Assembly: GCA_903916085.1 (NCBI GenBank)
Contig: CAIWVL010000070.1
Location: 1-34,627 of the forward strand
Direction: 5' to 3'
DNA length: 34,627 nucleotides
From: an uncultured Spartobacteria bacterium
Lineage (GTDB): Bacteria > Verrucomicrobiota > Verrucomicrobiia > Chthoniobacterales > Chthoniobacteraceae
The translations under genes and the position numbers were made by a program. The notes under the pieces were generated by a model. That model saw nothing but the letters and a program-made list of their open reading frames with translations. It was not told where the DNA came from and did no database searches. How positions within the stretch are numbered: position 1 is the stretch's first letter; every line of letters starts with the position of its first letter. This document shows positions 8,957-17,591 of this stretch, piece after piece.

Positions 8957-10024
8957 ATGAAACTTTTCATCCCCGGCCCCGTTCAGGTCTCTGACAAAAC
9001 CTTCGCTGCGTTCTGTAAACCCATGATGGGGCACCGTAGCGGCGATTTCAAAAGGCTCTACGGCGGCATCCAGCCCCGGTTGCAGCAACTTTTCCAGACT
9101 TCTCAGCCTGTGTTTCTTTCCACATCCTCCGCGTGGGGCGTTATGGAAGGGGCGATTCGCAACCTAGTCGGAACCGGCAAAGTGCTTAACTGCATGTGCG
9201 GAGCTTTCTCGGACAAGTGGTTTGATGTATCCAAGCGATGTGGCAAAGAGGCCGTTGCGCTTCAGTCTGAATGGGGGCAGCCGATCCGTGGTGAACAGGT
9301 GCGTGAACACCTCAAGCAAGGTGGATTCGATGCCGTCACTCTCATTCACAACGAAACCTCCACGGGCGTGATGTCGCCTCTTGCCGAGATCGCTGAAGTC
9401 TTACGGGACTTTCCTGAAGTACGCCTCATTGTGGATAGCGTTTCCTCCTTCTCCGTGGTACCGATACCGATGGACGAACTCGGGATCGACGTGCTGCTCA
9501 CGGGCTCCCAGAAGGCCCTAGCCATGCCTCCCGGCCTCGCTCTTTTCGCCGCAAGCCCTCGCGCCATGGAACGCGCAGCTTCCGTCAAGGGACGTGGGTA
9601 CTACTTTGACTTTATCGAGTTCCAAAAAAACCAGCAGGAGGACATGACCCCCTCCACCCCTTCCATCTCCCACATCTACGCTTTGGAGTCCAAGCTGGAC
9701 GATATTTTCTCTGAAGGCGTTGCCGCCCGCCATGCCCGGCATGAGCAAACCAACGCGCTCGTGCACGCGTGGGTAAAGCGCCACGGGTTTGATTTCTTTG
9801 CTCCGGAAGGGTACCGCTCCAAATCCCTAACGTGTGTGGCGAACAACCGCTCTGTGGACGTTGCAGCTCTTGTGTCTAATCTCAAGAGTCGGCATGGGTT
9901 CATTATCGACGGTGGTTATGGCAAGCTCAAGGGCAAGACCTTCCGCTTGTCTAACATGGGCGATGAGACTCTGGCCTCTGTCGGAGAGTTGCTTGCCGCC
10001 CTGGATGATTGCTTGAAAGCTTAA
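8957..10024 (+). CDS. class V aminotransferase (serine/alanine-glyoxylate or archaeal-type phosphoserine aminotransferase-like)
   Basis: MKLFIPGPVQVSDKTFAAF...MGHRSGDF, HNETSTGV, VDSVSSF, TGSQKALAMPPG (PLP lysine). Confidence 0.9.
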   Translation: MKLFIPGPVQVSDKTFAAFCKPMMGHRSGDFKRLYGGIQPRLQQLFQTSQPVFLSTSSAWGVMEGAIRNLVGTGKVLNCMCGAFSDKWFDVSKRCGKEAVALQSEWGQPIRGEQVREHLKQGGFDAVTLIHNETSTGVMSPLAEIAEVLRDFPEVRLIVDSVSSFSVVPIPMDELGIDVLLTGSQKALAMPPGLALFAASPRAMERAASVKGRGYYFDFIEFQKNQQEDMTPSTPSISHIYALESKLDDIFSEGVAARHARHEQTNALVHAWVKRHGFDFFAPEGYRSKSLTCVANNRSVDVAALVSNLKSRHGFIIDGGYGKLKGKTFRLSNMGDETLASVGELLAALDDCLKA

Positions 10025-10069
10025 CAATTTCCCTCAGTCCGATTGACTCAATACCCCAATAAAACAATT

Positions 10070-10702
10070 ATGGCCGTACTCGTTGGCAAAAAAGCCCCTC
10101 ACTTCAGCGCGCAAGCCGTCATCAATGGTGGCGAATTTGTAAGCTCCTTCTCCCTCGACCAGTTCTTGGGCAAAAAAAACGTGGTGCTTTTCTTCTACCC
10201 GAAGGATTTCACTTTCATCTGCCCCACCGAACTACACGCTTTTCAGGAAAAACTCGCTGAGTTTGAAACGCGTCACACCGCTGTGGTTGCTGTTTCTACC
10301 GATAGCGAGCAGTCGCACTGGGCTTGGTTACAAACTCCCAAGAGCCACGGGGGCATTCAGGGTGTCAAGTATGCGCTCGTCGCTGATGGTAACCGCACTA
10401 TTTCCTCCGCCTACGACGTCCTCAATGGTGAGTTTGGCGTGGATGACGAAGGCCAACTCACGGCCTCCTCTGAGATGGTTGCGTATCGTGGTCTCTTTCT
10501 CATCGATAAACACGGGGTCGTGCGCCACCAGATCGTAAACGACTTCCCCTTGGGCCGAAACGTGGACGAGGTTCTTCGCCTGGTCGACGCGCTCACTTTC
10601 TCCGAGGAACATGGGGAAGTCTGCCCTGCGAACTGGTCTGCCGGGAAAGCTGGCTTGAAGGCCGATCACGAAGGAATCGCTGATTACCTTTCAAAACACT
10701 AA
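10070..10702 (+). CDS. 2-Cys peroxiredoxin (AhpC/TSA family)
   Basis: FFYPKDFTFICPTEL peroxidatic Cys motif and EVCPANW resolving Cys region; ATG at 10070. Confidence 0.95.
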   Translation: MAVLVGKKAPHFSAQAVINGGEFVSSFSLDQFLGKKNVVLFFYPKDFTFICPTELHAFQEKLAEFETRHTAVVAVSTDSEQSHWAWLQTPKSHGGIQGVKYALVADGNRTISSAYDVLNGEFGVDDEGQLTASSEMVAYRGLFLIDKHGVVRHQIVNDFPLGRNVDEVLRLVDALTFSEEHGEVCPANWSAGKAGLKADHEGIADYLSKH

Positions 10703-10705
10703 GCC

Positions 10706-11995
10706 GTGCTTCTGCCCCCTCCTATCTCCAGTGTCGCGGTGCCTGGCAGCAGCGTTTCTCACGACGAAATCGCCAGACTTGTCGCCCAAGGCTGTCCGCT
10801 AGAGGACTATAAAGGCAAACGGGTGGTCCTCATCATTCCGGATTCCACCCGGACTTGCCCCGTAGGCGAGCTGTTTCAGACCTTACACGCGCATTTGGGA
10901 GGGGTGGTCCGCTCTCTGGATGTGATGGTTGCCCTCGGTACCCATCAACCCATGAGTGAAGAGGCGATTTGTCAACGATTAGACATCTCCCTTGATCAGC
11001 GGCACTATCAGTACGCCGCTGTCGGTTTTCATAACCACGAGTGGGACAACCCCGCCGCGTTGCGCCGTATTGGCGTCATTGGCCGCGATGAGATCAGTGA
11101 ACTCAGCGGCGGCCTCTTCGCCATGGATGTTCCTGTGGACATTAATGACAAAATTCTCGGATATGATCACCTCATTATCTGTGGGCCGGTTTTTCCCCAC
11201 GAAGTGGTCGGTTTTTCGGGGGGGAACAAATATCTTTTCCCAGGTGTCAGCGGCCCCGAAATTTTGAATTTTTTTCATTGGCTCGGTGCTGTGGTCACCA
11301 ATCCGATGATCATTGGCAATAAATGGACTCCCGTACGCAAGGTCGTGGATCGTGCTGCCGCCCTAGTGACGGTTCCTAAGACGTGCCTAGCCATGGTCGT
11401 TGATCACGGTCATCTGGCAGGCCTGTTCTGTGGCTCCCCGGAGAGCGCTTGGGACGCTGCCAGCGAATTGTCTCGCTCTCTGCACATCGAGTACAAGGAA
11501 CGCGCATTTCACACCGTCCTCTCCTGCGCTCCCACGATGTATGACGAATTGTGGGTGGGCGGAAAGTGTATGTACAAGTTAGAGCCTGTCGTGGCCGATG
11601 GGGGCGAGTTGATTATCTACGCACCGCACATTCATGAAATCTCGCTCACACACGGCAAGCTGATTCGAGAAATTGGATACCACTGTCGCGACTATTTTCT
11701 CAAGCAGTGGGATCGCTTTAAGGACTACCCTTGGGGCACCTTGGCGCACTCCACCCATGTCCGTGGCATTGGCACTTACGAGAACGGCGTAGAACATTGC
11801 CGAGTCAAAGTAACGCTCGCCACAGGCATTCCCGAGGAAGTGTGCCGCGAAATTAACTTGGGCTACAGGGATCCCGCCTCAATCAATGTGGCGGATTTCG
11901 CGAACCGCGAAGACGAAGGAATTCTGCATGTTCCCAAAGCAGGTGAGATGTTGTTTCACCTCAAGCAGCGGCCCGAGTGGGCGCGTGAGATGTAG
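10706..11995 (+). CDS. LarA-like (lactate racemase/DUF2088 family) nickel-pincer enzyme
   Basis: PDSTRTCP, ALGTHQPM, FPHEVVGFSGGNKYLFPGVSGPEILNFFHW; H-x9-K-x15-H spacing equals His174/Lys184/His200 of characterised LarA; GTG start 3 nt after the upstream stop. Confidence 0.88.
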   Translation: MLLPPPISSVAVPGSSVSHDEIARLVAQGCPLEDYKGKRVVLIIPDSTRTCPVGELFQTLHAHLGGVVRSLDVMVALGTHQPMSEEAICQRLDISLDQRHYQYAAVGFHNHEWDNPAALRRIGVIGRDEISELSGGLFAMDVPVDINDKILGYDHLIICGPVFPHEVVGFSGGNKYLFPGVSGPEILNFFHWLGAVVTNPMIIGNKWTPVRKVVDRAAALVTVPKTCLAMVVDHGHLAGLFCGSPESAWDAASELSRSLHIEYKERAFHTVLSCAPTMYDELWVGGKCMYKLEPVVADGGELIIYAPHIHEISLTHGKLIREIGYHCRDYFLKQWDRFKDYPWGTLAHSTHVRGIGTYENGVEHCRVKVTLATGIPEEVCREINLGYRDPASINVADFANREDEGILHVPKAGEMLFHLKQRPEWAREM

Positions 11996-12054
11996 GGACA
12001 GTCGCAGACATTGTTCTGCTTCGTTTTTGTTTAACCCTATAAAACAAAATAAAG

Positions 12055-12088
12055 GCCGCCGTACCCGAACGGGCACGGCGGCTTTTTT
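12055..12088. terminator. bidirectional-type terminator between the larA-like gene and glnN
   Basis: gccgccgtacccgaacgggcacggcggctttttt; convergent gene ends on both sides. Confidence 0.85.
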
Positions 12089-12104
12089 ATGCTGTTTGAG
12101 CTAT

Positions 12105-14258
12105 TTAGCGAATGAACAGCATCTCCTGATAGGTCGGCAGCGGCCACGCCTCGTCAGGCAGGAGACCTTCAAGTGTGTCCACTGTCTTACGGATGGAGGC
12201 CATCGCGGGCAGCACCTTGAAGGTCCAGTCGCCGATTTCCAGGGCAGCAGCGTGTACTTCCTTGAGGTGTGTGATCTCAGATTCGAGGTCGGCGACTAGG
12301 ACAGCAACCTTCGCCAGAGTAGCGCTAGGCGCCACAACGCCAGCGGCCTTGAGCTTCGCTGCGGAGTCCGCCAGGGTTGTCGCATAAGCGGCCGCCACGG
12401 GGAAGATTTTGGTCTGCGCGATTTCCTCGACGAGCTTGGCTTCGACGTTGACCTGCTTGATGTACTGCTCGACTGCGATCTCGTAACGGCTGTGAAGCTC
12501 TTCAGCCGAGAGCACCCCGTATTTTTCAAACACCTCAATCACGTCGTGGCCCACGAAGGCGGAGAGCGCGTCTGCGGAAGTTTTCAAGTTCGGAAGACCG
12601 CGATGCGCTGCTTCCTGGTGCCACTCTTCGGAGTAGCCGTTTCCGTTGAAAATTACGCGGCCGTGGTGGTCGATGATTTCCTTGAGCACGCTTTGAATCG
12701 CAGCGTTCAGATCGGTCGCGCCTTCGAGCTTGCTAGCCACGTAGTCGAGCGACTCGGTCATGATGGTATTGAGCGCCGAGAGGGCGGTTCCAATGGTCTG
12801 GTTGGAGCCCACTGCACGGAACTCGAAACGGTTGCCCGTGAAGGCAAACGGCGAGGTCCGGTTACGGTCGCCTGCGTCCTTGGGCAAGGGGGGCAGAACG
12901 TCCACTCCAATGTGCAAGGTGCCACGCTGACGCGAGCTGGTGGCACCGCCGCCCTTGATCTGTTCGAACACATCCGCGAGCTGGTCGCCCAAATACACCG
13001 AAATGATTGCGGGCGGCGCTTCGTTGGCGCCCAGACGATGGTCGTTACCAGCAGAGGCGACGACTGCGCGCAACAGCGGCGCAAACTTGTCGACAGCACG
13101 AATCACCGCGCCGGCAAACACGAGGAACTGGGCGTTGTCGTGGGGCGTGTCACCTGGATCAAGCAGGTTGCCTTGTGTGGCGTTTCCAAGCGACCAGTTC
13201 ACATGCTTGCCCGAGCCGTTGACTCCGGCGAAGGGCTTTTCGTGCAGGATGCAAACGAGCCCATGGCGGTCTGCAACCTTCTTAAGCACCGTCATGATCA
13301 GCTGCTGATGGTCAGCCGCCACGTTAGCGGATTCAAACAAGGGCGCGATCTCAAACTGGCCCGGAGCCACTTCGTTATGGCGCGTCTTGGATGGGATGCC
13401 GAGCTTGTAAAGTTCACGGTCCACTTCACACATGAAGGAGAGAACGCGCTCGGGGATCACACCAAAGTAGTGATCCTCGAATTCCTGACCTTTCGGGGGC
13501 TGTGCACCAAAGAGAGAACGTCCCGCGGCTTGAAGGTCGGGCCGGGCGTAGAAAAAGGTTTTGTCCACCAAGAAGTATTCCTGCTCGGGGCCTGCGGTCG
13601 CGGAGACGTAAGCGATTTCCTTGTGTCCAAAGAGGCTGAGAATACGGCGTGCCTGCTTGTCCAGCGCCTGCATGGACTTGAGGACGGGAGTCTTCGTGTC
13701 CAGCGCCTCGCCGGTCCAGGAAACGAACGAGGTGGGGATGCAAAGCGTGTTCCCATTAGCGCTCTCGAGCAAGTAGGCGGGGCTGGTAACGTCCCACGCG
13801 GTGTAGCCACGAGCCCGGTGCGTGGCACGGATGCCACCGTTCGGGAAGGAGGAGGCGTCAGGTTCGCCCTGGATGAGCACCTTGCCTTTGAACTTGGAGA
13901 TGGCTTCGTTGCCAGCTGCCGCTGGATCGTAGAAGGAATCGTGCTTCTCGGCGGTGAGGCCGGTGAGGGGATAGAAAACGTGGGCGTAATGGGTGGCCCC
14001 TTTGTTCACCGCCCATTGGCGCATGGCATCTGCCACTTCGTCGGCAACGTGTTCGCCGAGCTTATGCCCGTCTTTGATCGTGCTTAGCACGGAAGCGTAG
14101 GTGTCCGGCTTCAGCATTTCCTTCATGACGGCCAGGCTAAACGTATTGGAGCCAAACACGCTCTTGGGAGATTCGTCTGTGAAGTTAACGCTTTGTCCGG
14201 TGGGGGTGCGTCCGGCAATTGCCGCGACTGCGCTGCTGCGGCCAGTGGGTGTTGTCAT
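12105..14258 (-). CDS. glnN: glutamine synthetase type III
   Basis: 717 aa; [85 protein letters not shown]. Confidence 0.97.
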   Translation of the reverse strand: MTTPTGRSSAVAAIAGRTPTGQSVNFTDESPKSVFGSNTFSLAVMKEMLKPDTYASVLSTIKDGHKLGEHVADEVADAMRQWAVNKGATHYAHVFYPLTGLTAEKHDSFYDPAAAGNEAISKFKGKVLIQGEPDASSFPNGGIRATHRARGYTAWDVTSPAYLLESANGNTLCIPTSFVSWTGEALDTKTPVLKSMQALDKQARRILSLFGHKEIAYVSATAGPEQEYFLVDKTFFYARPDLQAAGRSLFGAQPPKGQEFEDHYFGVIPERVLSFMCEVDRELYKLGIPSKTRHNEVAPGQFEIAPLFESANVAADHQQLIMTVLKKVADRHGLVCILHEKPFAGVNGSGKHVNWSLGNATQGNLLDPGDTPHDNAQFLVFAGAVIRAVDKFAPLLRAVVASAGNDHRLGANEAPPAIISVYLGDQLADVFEQIKGGGATSSRQRGTLHIGVDVLPPLPKDAGDRNRTSPFAFTGNRFEFRAVGSNQTIGTALSALNTIMTESLDYVASKLEGATDLNAAIQSVLKEIIDHHGRVIFNGNGYSEEWHQEAAHRGLPNLKTSADALSAFVGHDVIEVFEKYGVLSAEELHSRYEIAVEQYIKQVNVEAKLVEEIAQTKIFPVAAAYATTLADSAAKLKAAGVVAPSATLAKVAVLVADLESEITHLKEVHAAALEIGDWTFKVLPAMASIRKTVDTLEGLLPDEAWPLPTYQEMLFIR

Positions 14259-14691
14259 TCTTGGTGTGGGTCTAAGGGTTAAGTCGCTCGAATGCGTCTC
14301 TGTGCGGGCTTCTGCGTTGGGCTGGGAAGCTCGCAGCGGTTCGCACGCAAGCGGTATACGCAGTGCATTTCAGCATCAGGCGTGCCAAAATCAATGTTCC
14401 ACAGGATTCCTGAAGCGCATCTCTTTTTTTGGTAAAAAATCGTGCCTTTTTAGCCGACGACGCACCTCAGATGGGTCTTTGTGCTGTCGAAAATTGCTCA
14501 CACTGGGCGATTTTTGTCAGGTGCGCCACGCTCCACCGCAATGGTCGGTCAGGTTCGGCCAGGGGTTTGGCCAGGGGCGGGCATTCTTCCAGCAGCGTCG
14601 TCTCCTCTGCCCTTGTATCCCCAAAGCCCCATTCTCTCCCAGAATCTGAGCATCCATGGCAGCACCCCAAACCTACGCTGCTCGGTTGCCG

Positions 14692-15813
14692 TTATACGCC
14701 CGGTTTCGGGTCACGTCTGCCCAACCCCAGCACCTTGCGGCAATAGGTCACGCTCCGTTCGAGCTCGGCCTTTTGAAAAGCCTTTTCGGCTTCTTTCTTG
14801 TCCAACCCACCGGCCGCTTTGAAGGGCTCCACTGCATGGCCCTGCGCCGCCAGAGTTTCAAACTTTGCGAGCGCCTCTGGATTACGGTCGTAGTGCTCCC
14901 AGAATGCGTCTGTTTTGTAAGGGAACTGCCGCGCAAAGCCCGAGATCGTCTCAATCTGGAAAGGGACGTTCGGGCAAAGTGCCCGCCAGCGGTCCATGTA
15001 ACGGCTCCAGTCGATCAGTCCTTCTCCGATGGCTGTCCACTGAATGCTCGCTCCTTCCGGGGTGCTCCAAATCATGTCGTCGCGTAAACTCGAGCAAATT
15101 GTGTAAGGCCCCAAGCGTTCGAGAAGGTCGGTGGGGTCTTCCAGCGTCCAAGCGGCGTTGCCAGAGTCGATGTTGACTCCCACAAACTCCGGGCCCGCCC
15201 GCTCGATGAGCTCAATCAACTCCCAAGAGTGCATGTCGCCTGCGTGGTTTTCGATGGCAATTTTAATCCCAGCATCCATTGCATCTCCCCGACAATCCTT
15301 GAGCACTTTGATCGTGTCCTCCATACGCGCCTTGATGCCACCAGGCGTTTTGCGGTCGTCCATCGTGCCTAAGATGACTCGGAACACCGGGGACCCCAGA
15401 GCCTTGGAAACTCGAATTCCCGTGCGCAGATGCTCCTCGGCGGTGCCCCAAGTAGGCTTGAAGCGCGTTGATGTGGGGCAAATGCTCCAAGAACCGATGT
15501 ACAGTGCAAGCCCAGCTGAATCGGCTTGGGCTTTCACATCGCGCAGTGCTGCACTCTCCAGTGAAGGTAGACATTCGATGTCCGATAGAAAGAGGGTGTC
15601 TAGTTGGAGCGATTCGGCGTAGGCGATGAGCTCTGGTGCCTTCCAACCAAAGGCTCGGACCGCGAAGTTGTCGATTCCGAGGGCTGTCGGTAAGAGTGAT
15701 CCGGCGGGAGCCGCCGGCGGTGCTGCATGTAGGGGGGACGGCATAAGAGAGGCTGCGGTTCCGAGAGAACCGGCGGCTAGAGAGGTGAGGAAATTGCGGC
15801 GGGTCAGTTGCAT
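14692..15813 (-). CDS. Tat-exported sugar phosphate isomerase/epimerase-like TIM-barrel protein
   Basis: MQLTRRNFLTSLAAGSLGTAASLM twin-arginine signal; IAIENHAGDMHSWELIELIERAGPEFVGVNIDSGNAAW motif of AP-endonuclease-2-like TIM barrels. Confidence 0.87.
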   Translation of the reverse strand: MQLTRRNFLTSLAAGSLGTAASLMPSPLHAAPPAAPAGSLLPTALGIDNFAVRAFGWKAPELIAYAESLQLDTLFLSDIECLPSLESAALRDVKAQADSAGLALYIGSWSICPTSTRFKPTWGTAEEHLRTGIRVSKALGSPVFRVILGTMDDRKTPGGIKARMEDTIKVLKDCRGDAMDAGIKIAIENHAGDMHSWELIELIERAGPEFVGVNIDSGNAAWTLEDPTDLLERLGPYTICSSLRDDMIWSTPEGASIQWTAIGEGLIDWSRYMDRWRALCPNVPFQIETISGFARQFPYKTDAFWEHYDRNPEALAKFETLAAQGHAVEPFKAAGGLDKKEAEKAFQKAELERSVTYCRKVLGLGRRDPKPGV

Positions 15814-16044
15814 GGGGAAATAAAAGCGGGGGGGGTGCTTTATTGGAAATCTTCCACTAATGCGAGGCGCGGTCGAGTGCTGAGGTGCTCCTCTTTGACA
15901 AGCAGGGAAGAGCCAGTCCAGAGACACATCGCGCTGTCGTGAAGACTCTGCGCACTAACTGCCTGTCAATCCTTGCGAGGAGACTCAACTTCACCGATCG
16001 GAGTACATCCAGACAAGGCTCGCGCCATAGGTTGAATGGCGACG

Positions 16045-16059
16045 AAAACGGACCGTTTT
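16045..16059. promoter_or_regulatory. candidate operator: perfect 7-1-7 inverted repeat upstream of the hupE-like pair
   Basis: AAAACGG-A-CCGTTTT located 58 nt before the ATG at 16118. Confidence 0.4.
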
Positions 16060-16117
16060 AAGTGAAACGTTGGCTCGCCAAAAAGGGCGAGGGTTGGCAA
16101 TCTCGCTCTGTTATTGC

Positions 16118-16771
16118 ATGAACATTCGCCCCCTTTTCCATACAGCTCAAAATCTCTCTCGGCCACTGCTGAAGCGCAAAGAATTAACCCATTTTCTGAA
16201 GGCAATCATTTGCTTTGTGATCGCAGCAAGCGCTACCAGCGCTCATGCCCACTCGGGTACGGACACGGCTAGTGGCTTCGTCAGCGGATTTACGCACCCG
16301 CTCTTCGGGGCGGACCACATCGTCGCCATGGTCGCGGTGGGGCTTTGGGGCGCGTTTTTGGGCGCTCCCGGGGTGTGGCTGTTGCCTGTGGTTTTCCCAG
16401 TCGTGATGGCCTTCGGCGGAGCACTCGGGGTCCTTGGCGTTCCGTTGCCCGCCATCGAAACTGGGATCGCTATTTCGGGAATCGTTCTTGGCTTAATGGT
16501 CCTTCTTGCCTCCCGACCTCCATTGTGGGTGGCAGCTTTGCTCGTCGGATTGTTCGCGATTTTTCACGGGCACGCTCATGGCACCGAGTTGCCCACGGCC
16601 GCCAGTCCATTGACTTACTCGATGGGATTCGTGCTTTCTACAGGGTTATTACATTTGAGCGGAGTCGGCTTTGGCACGCTGGTGCGTTGGCCCGCAGGGC
16701 GCGTGGTGGTGCGGGCGTGCGGTGCGGTGATTGCCTGTATCGGAACGGGCTTTTTGCTGCACTGGTTCTAG
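16118..16771 (+). CDS. HupE/UreJ-family metal permease-like membrane protein (first of pair)
   Basis: Signal-like segment ending SAHAHSG, then GFTHPLFGADHIVAMVAVGLWGA (HupE/UreJ HPxxGxDH motif), multiple TM segments. Confidence 0.88.
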   Translation: MNIRPLFHTAQNLSRPLLKRKELTHFLKAIICFVIAASATSAHAHSGTDTASGFVSGFTHPLFGADHIVAMVAVGLWGAFLGAPGVWLLPVVFPVVMAFGGALGVLGVPLPAIETGIAISGIVLGLMVLLASRPPLWVAALLVGLFAIFHGHAHGTELPTAASPLTYSMGFVLSTGLLHLSGVGFGTLVRWPAGRVVVRACGAVIACIGTGFLLHWF

Positions 16772-16783
16772 GTAATACTCCGA

Positions 16784-17362
16784 GTGAAGCTTGCGTCTTT
16801 TTGCGTCCTAGCTTTGAACCTGCTTCTACCCCTCGCCCACGGTTCCATTGAAGGCATTGGAGATCTGTTTAATGGCATCCTCCACCCGTTGCGTTCCCCG
16901 GCGCACATCTTGGTTTTAGTCGGGCTCGGGTTGTTCGCTGGTCAGAGATACCGTTTCAAGTCGGCGGTCGTTGCGTTCCTTGTCGCCGCTGCTTTGGGGT
17001 TGGGGTTCACCCAAGTGCCTGGGGTGGGGGAGATGCCGGTAGGCTCGCCCTGTGTATTGTCGGCGATCCTGGGTCTCCTCGTGGCACTTCGCAGGCCCGT
17101 CCCGCCCCCCGTGGTCGCTGCGTTTTTTGGGGTCTCAGGTTTTCTATTGGGTTGGGACTCCGCCCCCGATCCCTCCCCTATTTGGGTGAGCGCAAAGATT
17201 CTTTTGGGCGTGTGGGTGGGGCTTGCTGTCATTTTGCTCAACTTCGCAAACTATGCAGCGATGTGTCCGCGCAAGGCGTGGGTGAAGATTGCCTTCCGCG
17301 TCTTAGGTTCGTGGACGACCGCCATCTCAGCCCTTTATTTGGCGTTAACGCTCAGGAGATAG
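16784..17362 (+). CDS. divergent HupE/UreJ-like membrane protein (second of pair)
   Basis: GTG start 12 nt after the first gene; GILHPLRSPAHILVLVGLGLFAGQ aligns with the HupE motif but lacks the Asp; multiple TM segments. Confidence 0.72.
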   Translation: MKLASFCVLALNLLLPLAHGSIEGIGDLFNGILHPLRSPAHILVLVGLGLFAGQRYRFKSAVVAFLVAAALGLGFTQVPGVGEMPVGSPCVLSAILGLLVALRRPVPPPVVAAFFGVSGFLLGWDSAPDPSPIWVSAKILLGVWVGLAVILLNFANYAAMCPRKAWVKIAFRVLGSWTTAISALYLALTLRR

Positions 17363-17524
17363 CCCAGATGGGCGCAGTTGATGGGGGGCTGTGAAGTGGC
17401 CATTTTAGATTGAGGAACGACAATTTTACGATTGGCGGGGCTCCATCGAAAACGCGGCGGGTTGAATTCGGTGGCCGCACGCCTCTTCGTTCCACGATGA
17501 CTAAACACAAGCAAATAAACCAAC

Positions 17525-17549
17525 GCACCCCGGCGTGGTGCCGAGGTGC
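17525..17549 (-). terminator. hairpin downstream of prfB
   Basis: gcacc-c-cggc-gtggt-gccg-a-ggtgc; T-rich but not pure poly-T on the minus-strand 3' side. Confidence 0.55.
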
Positions 17550-17591
17550 CCGCTTACATCGAGGTCGTCGTCTCTTGACGCAGGCGTCCTC

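Noticed and set aside
12492-14087. 531-aa plus-strand ORF fully antisense to glnN
   Set aside because: The minus strand encodes an unmistakable GlnN; long antisense ORFs arise from codon bias in GC-rich genes, and the antisense protein shows no recognisable motif.
14259-14690. Sigma-54 promoter for glnN
   Set aside because: No acceptable TGGCAC-N5-TTGC on the minus strand in the part I scanned.
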